In this document: positions 23,886-33,553 of the stretch, piece after piece | Layout: every line of letters starts with the position of its first letter | How positions within the stretch are numbered: the first letter of the stretch is position 1 | NCBI RefSeq assembly: GCF_018860155.1 | Contig: NZ_JAHKNI010000019.1 | Location: 62,001-126,000, forward strand | Source: Nocardia albiluteola | GTDB lineage: Bacteria > Actinomycetota > Actinomycetes > Mycobacteriales > Mycobacteriaceae | Length of the DNA: 64,000 nt | Direction of reading: 5' to 3' | Translations under genes and position numbers: made by a program | The notes under the pieces: generated by a model | Database searches by the model: none | Told to the model about the DNA's origin: nothing | Seen by the model: only the letters and a program-made list of their open reading frames with translations

Positions 23886-25562
23886 ATGCGCTACCATGCC
23901 GTGGTGACGCCCCTCACCACCCGGCGTCGGAGCTTGCGTTTGTCCACCCAGGTGCTCGTTCTGTTGCTGGGGATTCTGCTCATTTCCGCGGTTGTCGATG
24001 CGGTCCTGACCTACCGGGAGATCCGTTCCGACATGGATCGGCAGGCAGGTCAGAATTCGCTGCGCATCGCGCGATCGGTCGCGACCGATCCGACGATTGT
24101 CGACGGTTTCGCCGCACCCGACCCGGCACGGGCGATCGACCCGGCCGCCGAAACCGTCCGCCGGGCCACCGGCGCGACCTTCATCGTGATCACCAACCGC
24201 CAGGGCATTCGGTACTCGCACCCCGACAGCTCCCTGATCGGCACGTCACTGCTCAACGATCCGGGAGAGAACCCGGCCGCGGTCCTGTCCGGTGGCACCT
24301 ACATCGGGGTGCAGAACGGTTCGCTCGGCCGGTCGATGCGTGCCAAGGTCCCGGTCCGCGATGGCGCCGGGCAGGTCATCGGCCTGGTGTCGGTCGGCAC
24401 GCTGGAGGACACGGTGAGTTCCCAGCTGTTGTCCCGCCTGCCCTCGACGTTCGTCCCGCCGCTGCTGGCCCTGGCGCTGTCGGTGGCGGGCACACTGCTG
24501 TTGACGCGCCGAATCAAGCGGCAGACCTATGGACTAGAACCCGCGGAGATCACCGGGATGCTGGAACATCGCGAAGCGATGCTGCACAGCATCGCCGAGG
24601 GCGTAATCACCCTCGACCTGACCGAGCACGTCACCATGATCAACGACGAGGCGCAGCGTTTGCTCGGTATCGAGCGGACCGATGTCCTCGGGCGCCGGCT
24701 CCCCGAATTCGTCCCCGCGGGCCGGGTGCGGGATGTGCTGGGCGGGCACGTGCCGGGCCGCGACGAAATCGTCCTGCTGGGCAAGCGCATCCTCGTGGTC
24801 AACCACATGCCGGTCGATGTCCGCGGCCGTCCCATCGGTGCGGTGATTACGCTACGCGACCGGACCGAACTCGAGGGACTGCTGCGAGAGCTGGACGACA
24901 GCCGGTCGCTGGCCGACGCACTGCGCTCGCAGGAACATGAATTCGCCAACCGGCTGCACGTCATCGGGGGGCTCATCGAGCTGGGCCGGTACGACGACGC
25001 CGTGGAGTTCATCAACCACACCTCGGTGCTGCACCAGCAACTCGCTGCCCAGCTCGTCGACGGGGTGAGCGACCCGATCGTGTCCGCGCTGCTGCTGGGC
25101 AAGGCGGCGGTCGCCGGTGAACGCGGCATCACGCTGTCGGTGTCGGCGACCGGCGAATTGCCCGCCGATCTCGACGAACCGCAGGGCCTGGTCACCGTGC
25201 TGGGCAACCTGATCGACAATGCGCTGGAATCGGTCACCCAGGCGGGCCCCGAGGGAGGCCGGGTGGATGTCGGAATCACCACGCGCACCGGCGTTTTGGA
25301 GATCACCGTGCGCGACACCGGGCCCGGTGTCGACGCATCGCTCGCCGACGAGATATTCCGTCACGGGTTCACCACGAAGGCGGCGCACGCGGGCAACCGC
25401 CGCCGCGGCATCGGACTCGCGCTGGTCAGCCGCGAGGTGTGCGCCCGGGGCGGCCACATCGCCGTCCGCAATGTCGACGGTGCGCTGTTCACGGTCACCA
25501 TCCCGCTGCGGGAGCGGGCCGCGATCTCCGGCACCGGCGAAACCGAAAGTGCCGAGCGGTGA
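23886..25562 (+). CDS. CitA/DcuS-family sensor histidine kinase
   Basis: A 558-residue membrane sensor. Membrane helices at about residues 20-42 and 190-207 flank an extracytoplasmic PAS-like domain containing GIRYSHPDSSLIGTSL, the family ligand-pocket signature seen in citrate and C4-dicarboxylate sensors. A cytoplasmic PAS domain (about 225-340) follows, then the H-box SQEHEFANRLHVIGGLIELG with the phospho-acceptor His, an N-box NLIDNALESV and G-boxes DTGPGV and RRGIGLALV. GGGAG precedes the ATG. It overlaps the response regulator. Family members sense carboxylates; here the divergent ABC importer is the likely target. Confidence 0.9.
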   Translation: MRYHAVVTPLTTRRRSLRLSTQVLVLLLGILLISAVVDAVLTYREIRSDMDRQAGQNSLRIARSVATDPTIVDGFAAPDPARAIDPAAETVRRATGATFIVITNRQGIRYSHPDSSLIGTSLLNDPGENPAAVLSGGTYIGVQNGSLGRSMRAKVPVRDGAGQVIGLVSVGTLEDTVSSQLLSRLPSTFVPPLLALALSVAGTLLLTRRIKRQTYGLEPAEITGMLEHREAMLHSIAEGVITLDLTEHVTMINDEAQRLLGIERTDVLGRRLPEFVPAGRVRDVLGGHVPGRDEIVLLGKRILVVNHMPVDVRGRPIGAVITLRDRTELEGLLRELDDSRSLADALRSQEHEFANRLHVIGGLIELGRYDDAVEFINHTSVLHQQLAAQLVDGVSDPIVSALLLGKAAVAGERGITLSVSATGELPADLDEPQGLVTVLGNLIDNALESVTQAGPEGGRVDVGITTRTGVLEITVRDTGPGVDASLADEIFRHGFTTKAAHAGNRRRGIGLALVSREVCARGGHIAVRNVDGALFTVTIPLRERAAISGTGETESAER

Positions 25563-26245
25563 TTCGGACCCTGGTCGTCGACGACGACGCGATGGCGGTA
25601 TCGGTGCATCGCCAATTCACCGAACGTGTCGGCGGATTCCAGGTGGTGGGCGAGGCCACCAGCGGCGCAGCCGCGCTGCGCGCGCTCGAGACGGTGCGAC
25701 CGGACTTGATCCTGCTGGACATGTACCTACCCGACCTGGGTGGCATCGACATCTTGCGCCGCATCCGCGCCTCCAACGCAGCGGCGGTCGATGTCATCGC
25801 GATCACCTCCGCCAAGGATGTCGACGTCCTGCGCTCGGCCATGCACCTGGGTGTCGTGCACTACATCGTGAAACCCTTCACCTTCCGTATCTTTCGGGAG
25901 CGGCTGGACAGCTACGCCGCGGCGCGCACTCAATTGGACCGGATGAGCGTCCCCGCGCAGCGCGATATCGACCGGCTGTACGGGCGGCTACGCTCGAGCG
26001 GCGAGCAATCGCTGCCCAAGGGCATCTCCGACACCACCCTCGACCACGTCACCGAGACGCTGCGCAAGACGCAGGATGGCGTGACCGCCACGGAACTCGC
26101 CGAGCGGATCGGGTTCAGTCAGGCCGTCTCGCGGCGTTACCTGAAGTTCCTGCACGACACCGGGGCTGTGCAGATCGTCCCGCGTTACGGCACGGCCGGG
26201 CGGCCGGAACATTCCTACCGATGGGCGGAGAACCGCGACCGTTAG
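25559..26245 (+). CDS. CitB/DcuR-family response regulator
   Basis: A 228-residue regulator. The receiver domain has the acidic pair VVDDDAMA, the phospho-acceptor Asp in LILLDMYLPD and the Lys in YIVKPFTF. The C-terminal helix-turn-helix is DGVTATELAERIGFSQAVSRRYLKFLHDTGAVQI. The GTG start overlaps the kinase stop (GTGA). It likely activates the divergent ABC importer when the kinase is stimulated. Confidence 0.92.
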   Translation: MIRTLVVDDDAMAVSVHRQFTERVGGFQVVGEATSGAAALRALETVRPDLILLDMYLPDLGGIDILRRIRASNAAAVDVIAITSAKDVDVLRSAMHLGVVHYIVKPFTFRIFRERLDSYAAARTQLDRMSVPAQRDIDRLYGRLRSSGEQSLPKGISDTTLDHVTETLRKTQDGVTATELAERIGFSQAVSRRYLKFLHDTGAVQIVPRYGTAGRPEHSYRWAENRDR

Positions 26246-26714
26246 ACTACCCAGTTACCCGAGCAAATGGATGAATGCTATTCGCATTCACGGCAAAACG
26301 ATGCCGACCGCATTGTTCACGGCACGAAAGTCTCGGCTGGTGCTGGTAGTGGCTGGTTCTGGCGCGGTATTGGTGGCGTCGCCGCCATATCGACCAGTGT
26401 GTGCGGTGGGGTGAGGCGCCGGCGAGTAGTTTGCGTATCTCGTTGCGGGTCAGGGCGATCAGTCCGTCGATGGCGTGGTCGGGGTGGTCGGCGGCGACAC
26501 GCCAAGCGGTGAGCAGTGCCAGTGCGAGCAGTCGCGGTAGGTGTGCCCTCCTTCTCGTTGTGCGGATGCACAAGACCGGTTCGCCAGTTTGTTGCGGATC
26601 GACGCTAGCGGCCGAAGTGTGACCCACGCATCATTGCTCGTGACACCCCGATCAGGGGAAGGACCCGTGGGCGCGACCGGCTTCGGCTGGGCCTGAGCTG
26701 AGGGAGCACAGCCG
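26246..26714. other. Gap holding a dead transposase fragment
   Basis: About 470 bp separate the response regulator from the GMC oxidoreductase. Apart from the transposase remnant described separately, no gene is supported. The last 80 bp probably carry the GMC promoter; GAGGGAG near 26700 serves as its ribosome binding site. Confidence 0.5.
26328..26537 (-). pseudogene. C-terminal remnant of an IS701-like DDE transposase
   Basis: The minus frame carries LLALALLTAWRVAADHPDHA, then LIALTRNEIRKLLAG, and ends WRRRHQYRARTSHYQ. A C-terminal block with 'LTRNEIR.L...' and 'W..WRRRHQ.RAR.SHY..R' is characteristic of IS701-family transposases of actinobacteria. The catalytic part, start and inverted repeats are missing, and the segment between the two blocks is shortened, so it is dead. 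It marks the left edge of the metabolic island. Confidence 0.6.
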
Positions 26715-28355
26715 ATGAATACACAGCACATCGACTACGACACCGCGGAAGGAGCCGACGTCCTCATCGTGGGCGCCGGAGCATCCGGCGGGGTGGCAGC
26801 ACTCGAGTTGGCCAGCAAGGGCCTCAAGGTCGTGTGTCTGGAACAGGGAAACTGGAACTTGCCCGACGACTTCACCGGCGACAAGCCGTCGTGGGAGCTC
26901 ACCCGTCTGAAGCAGTGGAACGCCAGCCCGAATGTGCGTCAGAACCCGGCCGACTATCCGGTCGACGCCACCGAGAGCCCGGTCGAACCGCTGATGTTCA
27001 ACGGCGTCGGCGGCAGCACAATCATGTTCTCCGGGCACTGGGTTCGCGCGATGCCGTCGGACTTCCGGGTCAAGACGCTCGACGGCGTGGCCGAGGACTG
27101 GCCGTTCACCTATGAAGATCTGCGACCGTTCTATGACGAGGTAACCCACCATATCGGCGCGTCCGGGCTGGAGGGTGACCCCGCCTATCCGGATCCGCAC
27201 ACCTTTCCGCTGTCGCCGCTGCCGATCGGCAAGTACGGAGTGGTCGGGGCCAAGGGGATGGACAAGCTGGGCTGGCACTGGTGGCCGGCGCCGAATGCCA
27301 TCGCGTCGCGCAACTTCAAGAACCGCCCGGCCTGTCTGCGCTACGGCGCGTGTGAGTCCGGATGCCCGACCGGAGCCAAGGCCAGCACCGACCTCACCCA
27401 CTGGCGTGACGCGATCGCACTGGGTGCGGTGCTGATCACCGGTGCCCGGGTCAGCCGGCTCACCGTGAACGACCGCGGCCTGGTCACCGGCGCCGAGTAC
27501 ATCGACCGCGACGGCAACCTGCAACACCAGTCGGCCCGGGTGACCGTGATGGCCGCGAACGGTGTCGGCACACCGCGCCTGCTGCTGAACTCGACCTCGT
27601 CGCTGTTCCCCAACGGCCTCGCCAACTCCTCCGGGCTGGTGGGCAAGCGCCTGATGACGCACCCGTACGCCTCGGTATACGGCGCCTACGACGAAGAGCT
27701 CGAAACCTGGCTCGGCCCGGCAGGACAGGCGCTGCAGTCGATGCAGTTCTACGAGACCGACACCGACCGCGGTTTCGTCCGAGGAGCGAAGTGGAACCTG
27801 ATGCCGACCGGTGGCCCGCTCGCCCACACGCTGTGGGAGCGGGGCCACAACTGGCGTGAGGGTTTCGGATCCGCCTTCCACAGCCGCCTCCAGCACACAT
27901 TCGGGCGCTACACCGAGTGGGGGATCACCACCGAAGACCTGCCCGATGAGCACAACGCGGTCGTACTCGACCCGGACGTCACGGACTCCGACGGGATCCC
28001 GGCCGCGAAAATCCGCTACACCATCGGTGAGAACTGTGAGCGAATGCTCAAATTCAACGTGGAGCGGGCGATCGAGGCGCATCAGGCCGCCGGGGCGGTC
28101 GAAGTCCACCCGATCCCAGTCGTACGCCACAGCGCCTGGCATCTGCTCGGGACGGCCGCCATGGGCACCGACCCCGCCACCTCCGTCGTCGATCAGTGGG
28201 GCCGGGCACACGACGTACCCAACTTGTTCATCATCGACGGCAGCGTCTTCGTCACCTCCACGGGCGTGAACCCGACCGCGACCATCATGGCGATTGCCCT
28301 GCGCTCGATGCGGCACCTCGCCGAAACCCGCCACAGCATCCAGACCGCGTTCTAA
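26715..28355 (+). CDS. GMC-family FAD oxidoreductase (large subunit)
   Basis: A 546-residue flavoprotein of the glucose-methanol-choline family. FAD-binding GAGASGG lies at about residues 16-22, followed by EQGNW and NGVGGSTIMFSGH. A Cys cluster CLRYGACESGCPTGAK is typical of the COG2303 dehydrogenases that work with a small subunit. The catalytic His is in RHSAWHLLGTAAMG, and the C-terminal GVNPTATIMAIALRS closes the FAD site. It oxidises an alcohol or sugar to the aldehyde or lactone. The ORF for a small subunit starts 7 bp later, and an aldehyde dehydrogenase follows, which suggests alcohol to aldehyde to acid. Confidence 0.88.
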   Translation: MNTQHIDYDTAEGADVLIVGAGASGGVAALELASKGLKVVCLEQGNWNLPDDFTGDKPSWELTRLKQWNASPNVRQNPADYPVDATESPVEPLMFNGVGGSTIMFSGHWVRAMPSDFRVKTLDGVAEDWPFTYEDLRPFYDEVTHHIGASGLEGDPAYPDPHTFPLSPLPIGKYGVVGAKGMDKLGWHWWPAPNAIASRNFKNRPACLRYGACESGCPTGAKASTDLTHWRDAIALGAVLITGARVSRLTVNDRGLVTGAEYIDRDGNLQHQSARVTVMAANGVGTPRLLLNSTSSLFPNGLANSSGLVGKRLMTHPYASVYGAYDEELETWLGPAGQALQSMQFYETDTDRGFVRGAKWNLMPTGGPLAHTLWERGHNWREGFGSAFHSRLQHTFGRYTEWGITTEDLPDEHNAVVLDPDVTDSDGIPAAKIRYTIGENCERMLKFNVERAIEAHQAAGAVEVHPIPVVRHSAWHLLGTAAMGTDPATSVVDQWGRAHDVPNLFIIDGSVFVTSTGVNPTATIMAIALRSMRHLAETRHSIQTAF

Positions 28356-28362
28356 GGACAGC

Positions 28363-28758
28363 ATGATGCTCGATTCCGACCAGCGCCGCACCTTCGCGCT
28401 TCTCGCCGACACCCTGATTCCCGCGTCCGGCTCCATGCCCTCGGCGAGCGCCGCCGGAGTACCCGACGCGCTGCTCGACCAGGTTCTCGGCTACCGGCCC
28501 GATATCGCGGAAGCATTCGCCGACGCCGTTGCGTCGTGTACCGGCAAGGACCCCGAAGCCGCTCTCGATGAGCTCGCTGCGCACAGGCCCGACCAGTTCG
28601 AGGCGCTGACGGTGCTGGCGGCGGGCGCGTACTTCCTCAGTCCCGCCGTGAAGGCCGCGATGCCCTATGCCGCGGCACCGCGTCCGGCCCGCGAGGACAT
28701 GGATTCCTACGTGGATCTTCTCGCCGGCGTCGTCGAGCGCGGCTTCGTCATCCGCTGA
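28363..28758 (+). CDS. Small subunit-like partner of the GMC oxidoreductase
   Basis: A 131-residue helical protein beginning MMLDSDQRRTFALLADTLIPASGSMPSASAAGV, similar to the 'gluconate 2-dehydrogenase subunit 3' family that partners GMC dehydrogenases. Those are often Tat-exported, but no twin-arginine signal is visible here, so the pair may stay in the cytoplasm. AAGGA overlaps the stop of the large subunit and sets the start at ATG 28363. Confidence 0.75.
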   Translation: MMLDSDQRRTFALLADTLIPASGSMPSASAAGVPDALLDQVLGYRPDIAEAFADAVASCTGKDPEAALDELAAHRPDQFEALTVLAAGAYFLSPAVKAAMPYAAAPRPAREDMDSYVDLLAGVVERGFVIR

Positions 28759-28827
28759 GCAAGCCCGTCGCGGCCGAAACCACAGTCTCTCCAAAACTGC
28801 CCCCGGGGCGAGCGAAAGAAACAAGCA

Positions 28828-30252
28828 GTGAGTGTAAAAAACAGCAGGCGTGAGGAATCCGTCTCCACCATCGAATCGGCCACCATCCAACCGATTCCGG
28901 CCGACCAGCGCCACGGGCGCAATCGGGACATGTTCACGATCTGGTTCGGCACCAACATCATGATCCTGGCGATCGTTACCGGGGCGCTGTCGACGACCCT
29001 CTTCGGGCAGCCCGCGTGGTCGGCCGCGCTGGCGGTCATCGCGGGAAACCTCTTCGGTGCGATCTTCATGGCGCTGCACTCTGCTCAGGGGCCGCGGCTG
29101 GGTGTTCCGCAGATGGTGCAGACCAAGGGACAATTCGGTTCGCTGGGATCGATTCTCATCGTCGCAGTCGTCGTCGTCATGTACCTCGGGTTCTTCATCT
29201 CGATTCTCGTCTTCGGCGGGGAGTCGCTCGCCTCGGTCATACCCTTCCTGAGCGGTAAGGCCGGCATCGTGGTGCTCGCGGCGATCAGCCTCTGCGCGGC
29301 TATCTGGGGTTACGCCCTGATCCACGCCTACGCGCGCATCATGACGTGGGCGTCGGGGCTGGTTCTGCTGGCGGCGTTCGTCTGGGCGTTCATCGTCCAC
29401 CCGGTGCCCGCTCACTTCTTCAGCACCGGCACCGCGACGCTGGCAGGCTTCCTGAGCACGTTCGGGGCGTGCGCGGTATGGCAGATCGCCTATGCCCCAT
29501 ACGTTTCCGACTATTCGCGCTACCTGCCAGCAAAGACGGGCTCGAAGCCAGCATTCTGGATGAGCTACTGGGGCACCAGCATCGGCTCGATCCTGCCGAT
29601 GTTCCTCGGGGCAGGCGTCGGATTGCTGCTCCCCAACACCGACCCGGTTATCGCCCTGACCAAGGCCACCGCCGGGATCAGCGTCCTGGTGGTTGTGGTC
29701 TTCAGCATCGGAGTCGCCGCTACCAACGCGATGAACCTGTACTGCAGCACGCTGTGCACGATCACGATTGCGCAGACGATCGTGCCGCGCTTCAATCCAC
29801 GCGGCCGCGAACGCGGTTTGATCGCCGTCGGGCTCTGCGCGCTGGCCGTGTGTGTCGCGCTCACCGCGGGCAGCGGCTTCGTCTCCATCTACAACAACTT
29901 CCTGGTCTTGCTGCTCGGTTCGCTGGTCCCGTGGACCGCGGTGAATCTGGTGGACTACTACCTGGTCCGGCATGGGGACTACGTCGTCGAGGACTTCTAC
30001 AAGCGCGACGGCGGTCGCTACGGCCGGGTCAACTGGCCCGCGGTCAGCTGCTACCTCATCGGTGTCGCGGTACAGCTCCCGTTCATGATCATCGGGACCG
30101 CCTTCGTCGGGCCGTTCGCCAAGATGCTCGGCAACACAGATATCTCGTTCATCGTCGGATTGGCTGTCGTTTCACCGCTCTACTACGTCATAGCCAAAGC
30201 CTTTGCCCGCCGCAGCAATCGTTCGATGGAACCAGTCACGCAATCGGTATGA
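28828..30252 (+). CDS. NCS1-family nucleobase/purine-cytosine permease
   Basis: A 474-residue transporter with about 12 membrane helices. The N-terminal QPIPADQRHGRNRDMFTIWFGTNIMILAIVTGAL is the family signature, and LGVPQMVQTKGQFGSLG and YAPYVSDYSRYLP match conserved substrate/cation-site regions. NCS1 proteins carry cytosine, purines, hydantoins, allantoin or related N-heterocycles by H+ or Na+ symport. The GTG start at 28828 lies 69 bp after the GMC small subunit. It presumably imports the substrate of the neighbouring oxidative enzymes. Confidence 0.88.
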   Translation: MSVKNSRREESVSTIESATIQPIPADQRHGRNRDMFTIWFGTNIMILAIVTGALSTTLFGQPAWSAALAVIAGNLFGAIFMALHSAQGPRLGVPQMVQTKGQFGSLGSILIVAVVVVMYLGFFISILVFGGESLASVIPFLSGKAGIVVLAAISLCAAIWGYALIHAYARIMTWASGLVLLAAFVWAFIVHPVPAHFFSTGTATLAGFLSTFGACAVWQIAYAPYVSDYSRYLPAKTGSKPAFWMSYWGTSIGSILPMFLGAGVGLLLPNTDPVIALTKATAGISVLVVVVFSIGVAATNAMNLYCSTLCTITIAQTIVPRFNPRGRERGLIAVGLCALAVCVALTAGSGFVSIYNNFLVLLLGSLVPWTAVNLVDYYLVRHGDYVVEDFYKRDGGRYGRVNWPAVSCYLIGVAVQLPFMIIGTAFVGPFAKMLGNTDISFIVGLAVVSPLYYVIAKAFARRSNRSMEPVTQSV

Positions 30253-30327
30253 ACCACCCCACCGCCGCGTGAGCGAAACGAAGAACCTATCTACAGGCGC
30301 CGGACCGGGCGCAGAAAGTACAGGCGA

Positions 30328-31836
30328 ATGATCATGGCATCAACCGAAATCAGCCGATTCACGGTTCGGCGTCCCGCTCCGGATCAGGTCCCGGTCGCCG
30401 ACCTGCCGCCCGTGGGCCACTTCATCGGCGGATCGTTTGTCCAGGGCTCGTCCACCGAGGTCATCGACGTCGTCGATCCGGCCACGGAGAAGGTCCTCGG
30501 ATCCGTCCCGGCAGGAACCGTCCAGGATGTCGATTCGGCCGTGGCGGCGGCCGTCGAGGCGCAGAAGTCGTGGGGCGCCACCACGCCGAGGGAACGATCC
30601 GAGGTGCTCTCCCGGATCGCGGACATCGTAGAGGCCAACCGTGAAGTACTCGCAGTGCTCGAGTCCGCGAATACCGGCAAGCCCCGCAGCGTCGCCGACG
30701 ACGATATCTCCAATACCGTCGACACGTTCCGGTTCATGGCGGGGGCGGGGCGGACGCTGACTTCCCTGGCCGCTGGAGACTACGCGCAGGGACACACCTC
30801 GGTCATTCTCCGCGAACCGGTCGGAGTGGTCGGGGTGATTACGCCCTGGAACTATCCGCTGCTGATGGCCGCGTGGAAGATCGCCCCCATTCTTGCCGCC
30901 GGAAACAGCGTGGTGCTCAAGCCCTCCGAACAGACGCCGCTGTCGACACTGAAGCTGGCCGAACTCGTCGCCGGACAGATCCCCGACGGGATCGTCAATA
31001 TCGTGTCCGGCCGCGGCCGGACAGTGGGACAGCGCCTGGCCGAACACCCCGACATCGCACTTGTCGCGGTGACGGGAAGTGTTCTCAGCGGCCAGGCGGT
31101 CGCGGAAACTGCCTCACGGTCGGTCAAACGCGTTCACCTCGAACTCGGTGGCAAAGCACCCGTCGTCGTCTTCGCCGACGCCGACCTCGGTGCGGCCGCG
31201 ACCGGAGTGCGTAACGCCGGATTCTGGAATGGGGGCCAGGACTGCGGCGCGGCCTGCCGGGTGCTGGTGCACGAATCGGTGGCGGAAAAGTTCACCGAAC
31301 TCCTGGTTGAGGAAGTCGGCCGCCTGGTGGTCGGCGCGCCGGCCGCCGGGGACGACGTCGAAATCGGTCCCGTGGTTTCCCGCCCGCACTTCGAGCGCGT
31401 CCGGGATGCGCTGGCCGAGGCAACCGCGGCCGGCTTGCATGCGGCCGTCGGCGGCGGGGTCCTGGACGGCCCCGGCTACTTCATCGAACCGACGGTGTTC
31501 AGCGGGGTGCCGGCCGGGGCGCCGATCACCCAGCACGAAATCTTCGGCCCCGTCGTGACGGTCGAATCGTTCAGCACCACCGACGAGGCGGTTGCGAGGG
31601 CCAACGAGACACCGTACGGACTCGCGGCGTCGGTCTGGACCCAGGACGCGGGTCTGTCCCTCGACGTGCCCAAGCGGCTCGACTTCGGCACCGTCTGGGT
31701 CAACTCGCACCTGGTGTTCGCAAACGAGGCGCCGTGGGGTGGGTTCAAGGGATCGGGCTACGGGCGCGACCTCTCACTCTATGCGCTCGATGACTTCTCC
31801 CGGACCAAGCACGTCATGATCAACCACGGTGCATGA
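30328..31836 (+). CDS. NAD(P)-dependent aldehyde dehydrogenase
   Basis: A 502-residue ALDH that oxidises an aldehyde to the acid. The N-terminal part is GHFIGGSFVQGSS, the cofactor region ITPWNYPLLMAAWKIAPILAAGNSVVLKPSE, the general-base Glu272 in LELGGKAP, and the nucleophile Cys306 in GGQDCGAACR with the canonical 34-residue spacing. The sequence resembles betaine-aldehyde and aminobutyraldehyde dehydrogenases. It probably completes the oxidation begun by the GMC enzyme. ATG 30334 is an alternative start. A strong terminator follows. Confidence 0.9.
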   Translation: MIMASTEISRFTVRRPAPDQVPVADLPPVGHFIGGSFVQGSSTEVIDVVDPATEKVLGSVPAGTVQDVDSAVAAAVEAQKSWGATTPRERSEVLSRIADIVEANREVLAVLESANTGKPRSVADDDISNTVDTFRFMAGAGRTLTSLAAGDYAQGHTSVILREPVGVVGVITPWNYPLLMAAWKIAPILAAGNSVVLKPSEQTPLSTLKLAELVAGQIPDGIVNIVSGRGRTVGQRLAEHPDIALVAVTGSVLSGQAVAETASRSVKRVHLELGGKAPVVVFADADLGAAATGVRNAGFWNGGQDCGAACRVLVHESVAEKFTELLVEEVGRLVVGAPAAGDDVEIGPVVSRPHFERVRDALAEATAAGLHAAVGGGVLDGPGYFIEPTVFSGVPAGAPITQHEIFGPVVTVESFSTTDEAVARANETPYGLAASVWTQDAGLSLDVPKRLDFGTVWVNSHLVFANEAPWGGFKGSGYGRDLSLYALDDFSRTKHVMINHGA

Positions 31837-31918
31837 GCCCCGGCGACGAGCACCGGAACTGGAAGTGAACTCGGCCATGCCGTGCCGATGAGACGGAGCT
31901 GAGGCTCCAGTCCACCAG

Positions 31919-31959
31919 AAGGGTGGAGCGGTGTACTGCCGGACACCGCTCCACCCTTT
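31919..31959 (+). terminator. Intrinsic terminator after the aldehyde dehydrogenase
   Basis: AAGGGTGGAGCGGTGT (31919-31934) pairs with ACACCGCTCCACCCTT around an 8-nt loop, followed by TTTC. It ends the GMC/NCS1/ALDH unit 80 bp past the stop and isolates pucR. Confidence 0.85.
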
Positions 31960-31986
31960 CGGGCGGGGGCGGCCCGATGTTCTATT

Positions 31987-31997
31987 CGATCGCACAA
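31987..31997. promoter_or_regulatory. Shared 11-mer CGATCGCACAA upstream of pucR
   Basis: CGATCGCACAA occurs 33 bp before the pucR start and again at 49761-49771 upstream of the ureohydrolase gene. Two copies in promoter-like positions of genes in one presumed pathway could mark a PucR (auto)regulatory site. This is a weak inference from two occurrences. Confidence 0.3.
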
Positions 31998-32029
31998 ACG
32001 GCCTGAGCACCGGGGCCTAAGATGCGATC

Positions 32030-33553
32030 GTGGCAATCACCATCGGCGAGCTCACGGAGATCCCGCACCTCCGACTAGAAGTGCACTCCGGAGCGGCTGG
32101 TCTCGGACGTGAAGTCGCGTGGACACACGTCACCGATCTCCCCGAACCCTGGCGCTGGGTGACCGGCGGCGAGTTCCTGATGACCAACGGTATGTCGTTT
32201 CCGAAATCAGCGAAAGCGCAGGCCGACCTGGTGCGACAGCTCGCCGCGAAGGGTGTGGCCGGCCTCGGCATCGGCGAGAACATGTACTGCCCGCCGCTCA
32301 CCAGGGCAGTGTCGAGGATCAGTGACGAACTGGGGTTTCCGCTGCTGTGGATCCGGTATCCGCTGCCCTTCGTCGCCATCTCGCGGGCCGTCGCGGAGGC
32401 CACCCTTCTCGACCAGTCGCAGCGGCTCAGTCGCACGGTCCGGATGTATGACCTGATCCGCCGCCACACCGCGCACGGCGCCGACCCAGCCGCCGTCCTG
32501 TCCGCGCTGGCGCGTGAGCTGGGATGTGAGATCCAGGTATGCGAACGCGCGACCGGCGAGCCATGGTTCCCGGACACGCCGCCGCTGGATCCGACCGTCA
32601 GCGACGCCATCGCGGCATTGTCGGACTCGTCGAAGAACGTGGCCGGTGGAGCGTACGGCCTGCCGTCCATCGGTGACCGCGCGGCCATGCTCACCGATAT
32701 CCCACGGCACGCGGATGCCGCATTGGTCGCGCTCAGCGACCCGAAGGTCGGCGTCGACCCGATCCAACTCCAGCACGCGGCCACCGTCGTATCGATCGAG
32801 CTCTCCCAGACCCGGCTCATGCTCGAACACGAGCGGCGTTACAAGTCGGGATTGCTCACTCAGATGCTCGAAGGGCGGATGGACATTCCCGCTGCCGCCG
32901 ATCAGCTCGCCGAACTCGGCCTGGATCCGGCGTCCGCGGTGCTCGTCGCCGCCCGCAGCGACGACCCGAATCGCATGCTGGACCTGCACAATTCGTTGTG
33001 GCGGCGGTCGCTGCCCAATCTGTGCCGGCTCCGCATGGATACAGCCCACGTTCTGGTACCCGATGACACCGACACCGACGCCGTGCTGATCCGGGCGCTC
33101 GGCCCGACCGCTCGGATCGGAGTAAGCGGGAGAATCGGTTCGCTCAGCAGGTTCGAGGATGCGGCCCGGGAGGCTTCCTGGGCGTTGTCGATCGCGGAAC
33201 GCCAGGGGACCGTCGTGTCTCGGTACGGCAGCGCCGTACCCTGGATCGGCCTGTCCGACGTGGCCGAGGCGCAGACCCTGGTCGACCGCATCCTGCGGCC
33301 GGTCCTGGACTACGACGAGAAGCACCAGTCGCAACTCGTCGAAACCCTCGACATATTTCTGCAGAACCAGCGGTCGTGGCAACGGACTGCGCAGGCCATG
33401 CACATCCACCGGCAGACGGTGATGTACCGAATCCGGAAGGTGGAGGCGCTCACCGAGCGCGACGTGGCGGACACGAACGCGCTGGCAGAGCTATGGCTGG
33501 CTGTGCGGGCAGCCGAGCTGCTCTCCACCACTCAGCCACGCCGCGACAGCTAA
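32030..33553 (+). CDS. PucR-family transcriptional regulator
   Basis: A 507-residue regulator. The N-terminal PucR ligand-sensing domain starts MAITIGELTEIPHLRLEVHSGAAGLGREVAWTHVTDLPEPWRWVTGGEFLMTNG. The middle is GGDEF-like, and the C-terminal helix-turn-helix is RTAQAMHIHRQTVMYRIRKVEALTERDV. PucR proteins regulate purine, polyamine, GABA or other N-compound catabolism, mostly as activators. It lies directly behind the GMC/NCS1/ALDH genes but after a terminator. Its TAA stop coincides with the base of an inverted repeat flanking the TnpB element. Confidence 0.9.
   Translation: MAITIGELTEIPHLRLEVHSGAAGLGREVAWTHVTDLPEPWRWVTGGEFLMTNGMSFPKSAKAQADLVRQLAAKGVAGLGIGENMYCPPLTRAVSRISDELGFPLLWIRYPLPFVAISRAVAEATLLDQSQRLSRTVRMYDLIRRHTAHGADPAAVLSALARELGCEIQVCERATGEPWFPDTPPLDPTVSDAIAALSDSSKNVAGGAYGLPSIGDRAAMLTDIPRHADAALVALSDPKVGVDPIQLQHAATVVSIELSQTRLMLEHERRYKSGLLTQMLEGRMDIPAAADQLAELGLDPASAVLVAARSDDPNRMLDLHNSLWRRSLPNLCRLRMDTAHVLVPDDTDTDAVLIRALGPTARIGVSGRIGSLSRFEDAAREASWALSIAERQGTVVSRYGSAVPWIGLSDVAEAQTLVDRILRPVLDYDEKHQSQLVETLDIFLQNQRSWQRTAQAMHIHRQTVMYRIRKVEALTERDVADTNALAELWLAVRAAELLSTTQPRRDS

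Noticed and set aside
26652..28436. 594-codon minus-strand frame opposite the GMC oxidoreductase
   Set aside because: Shadow frame; the plus strand has clear FAD and catalytic motifs.
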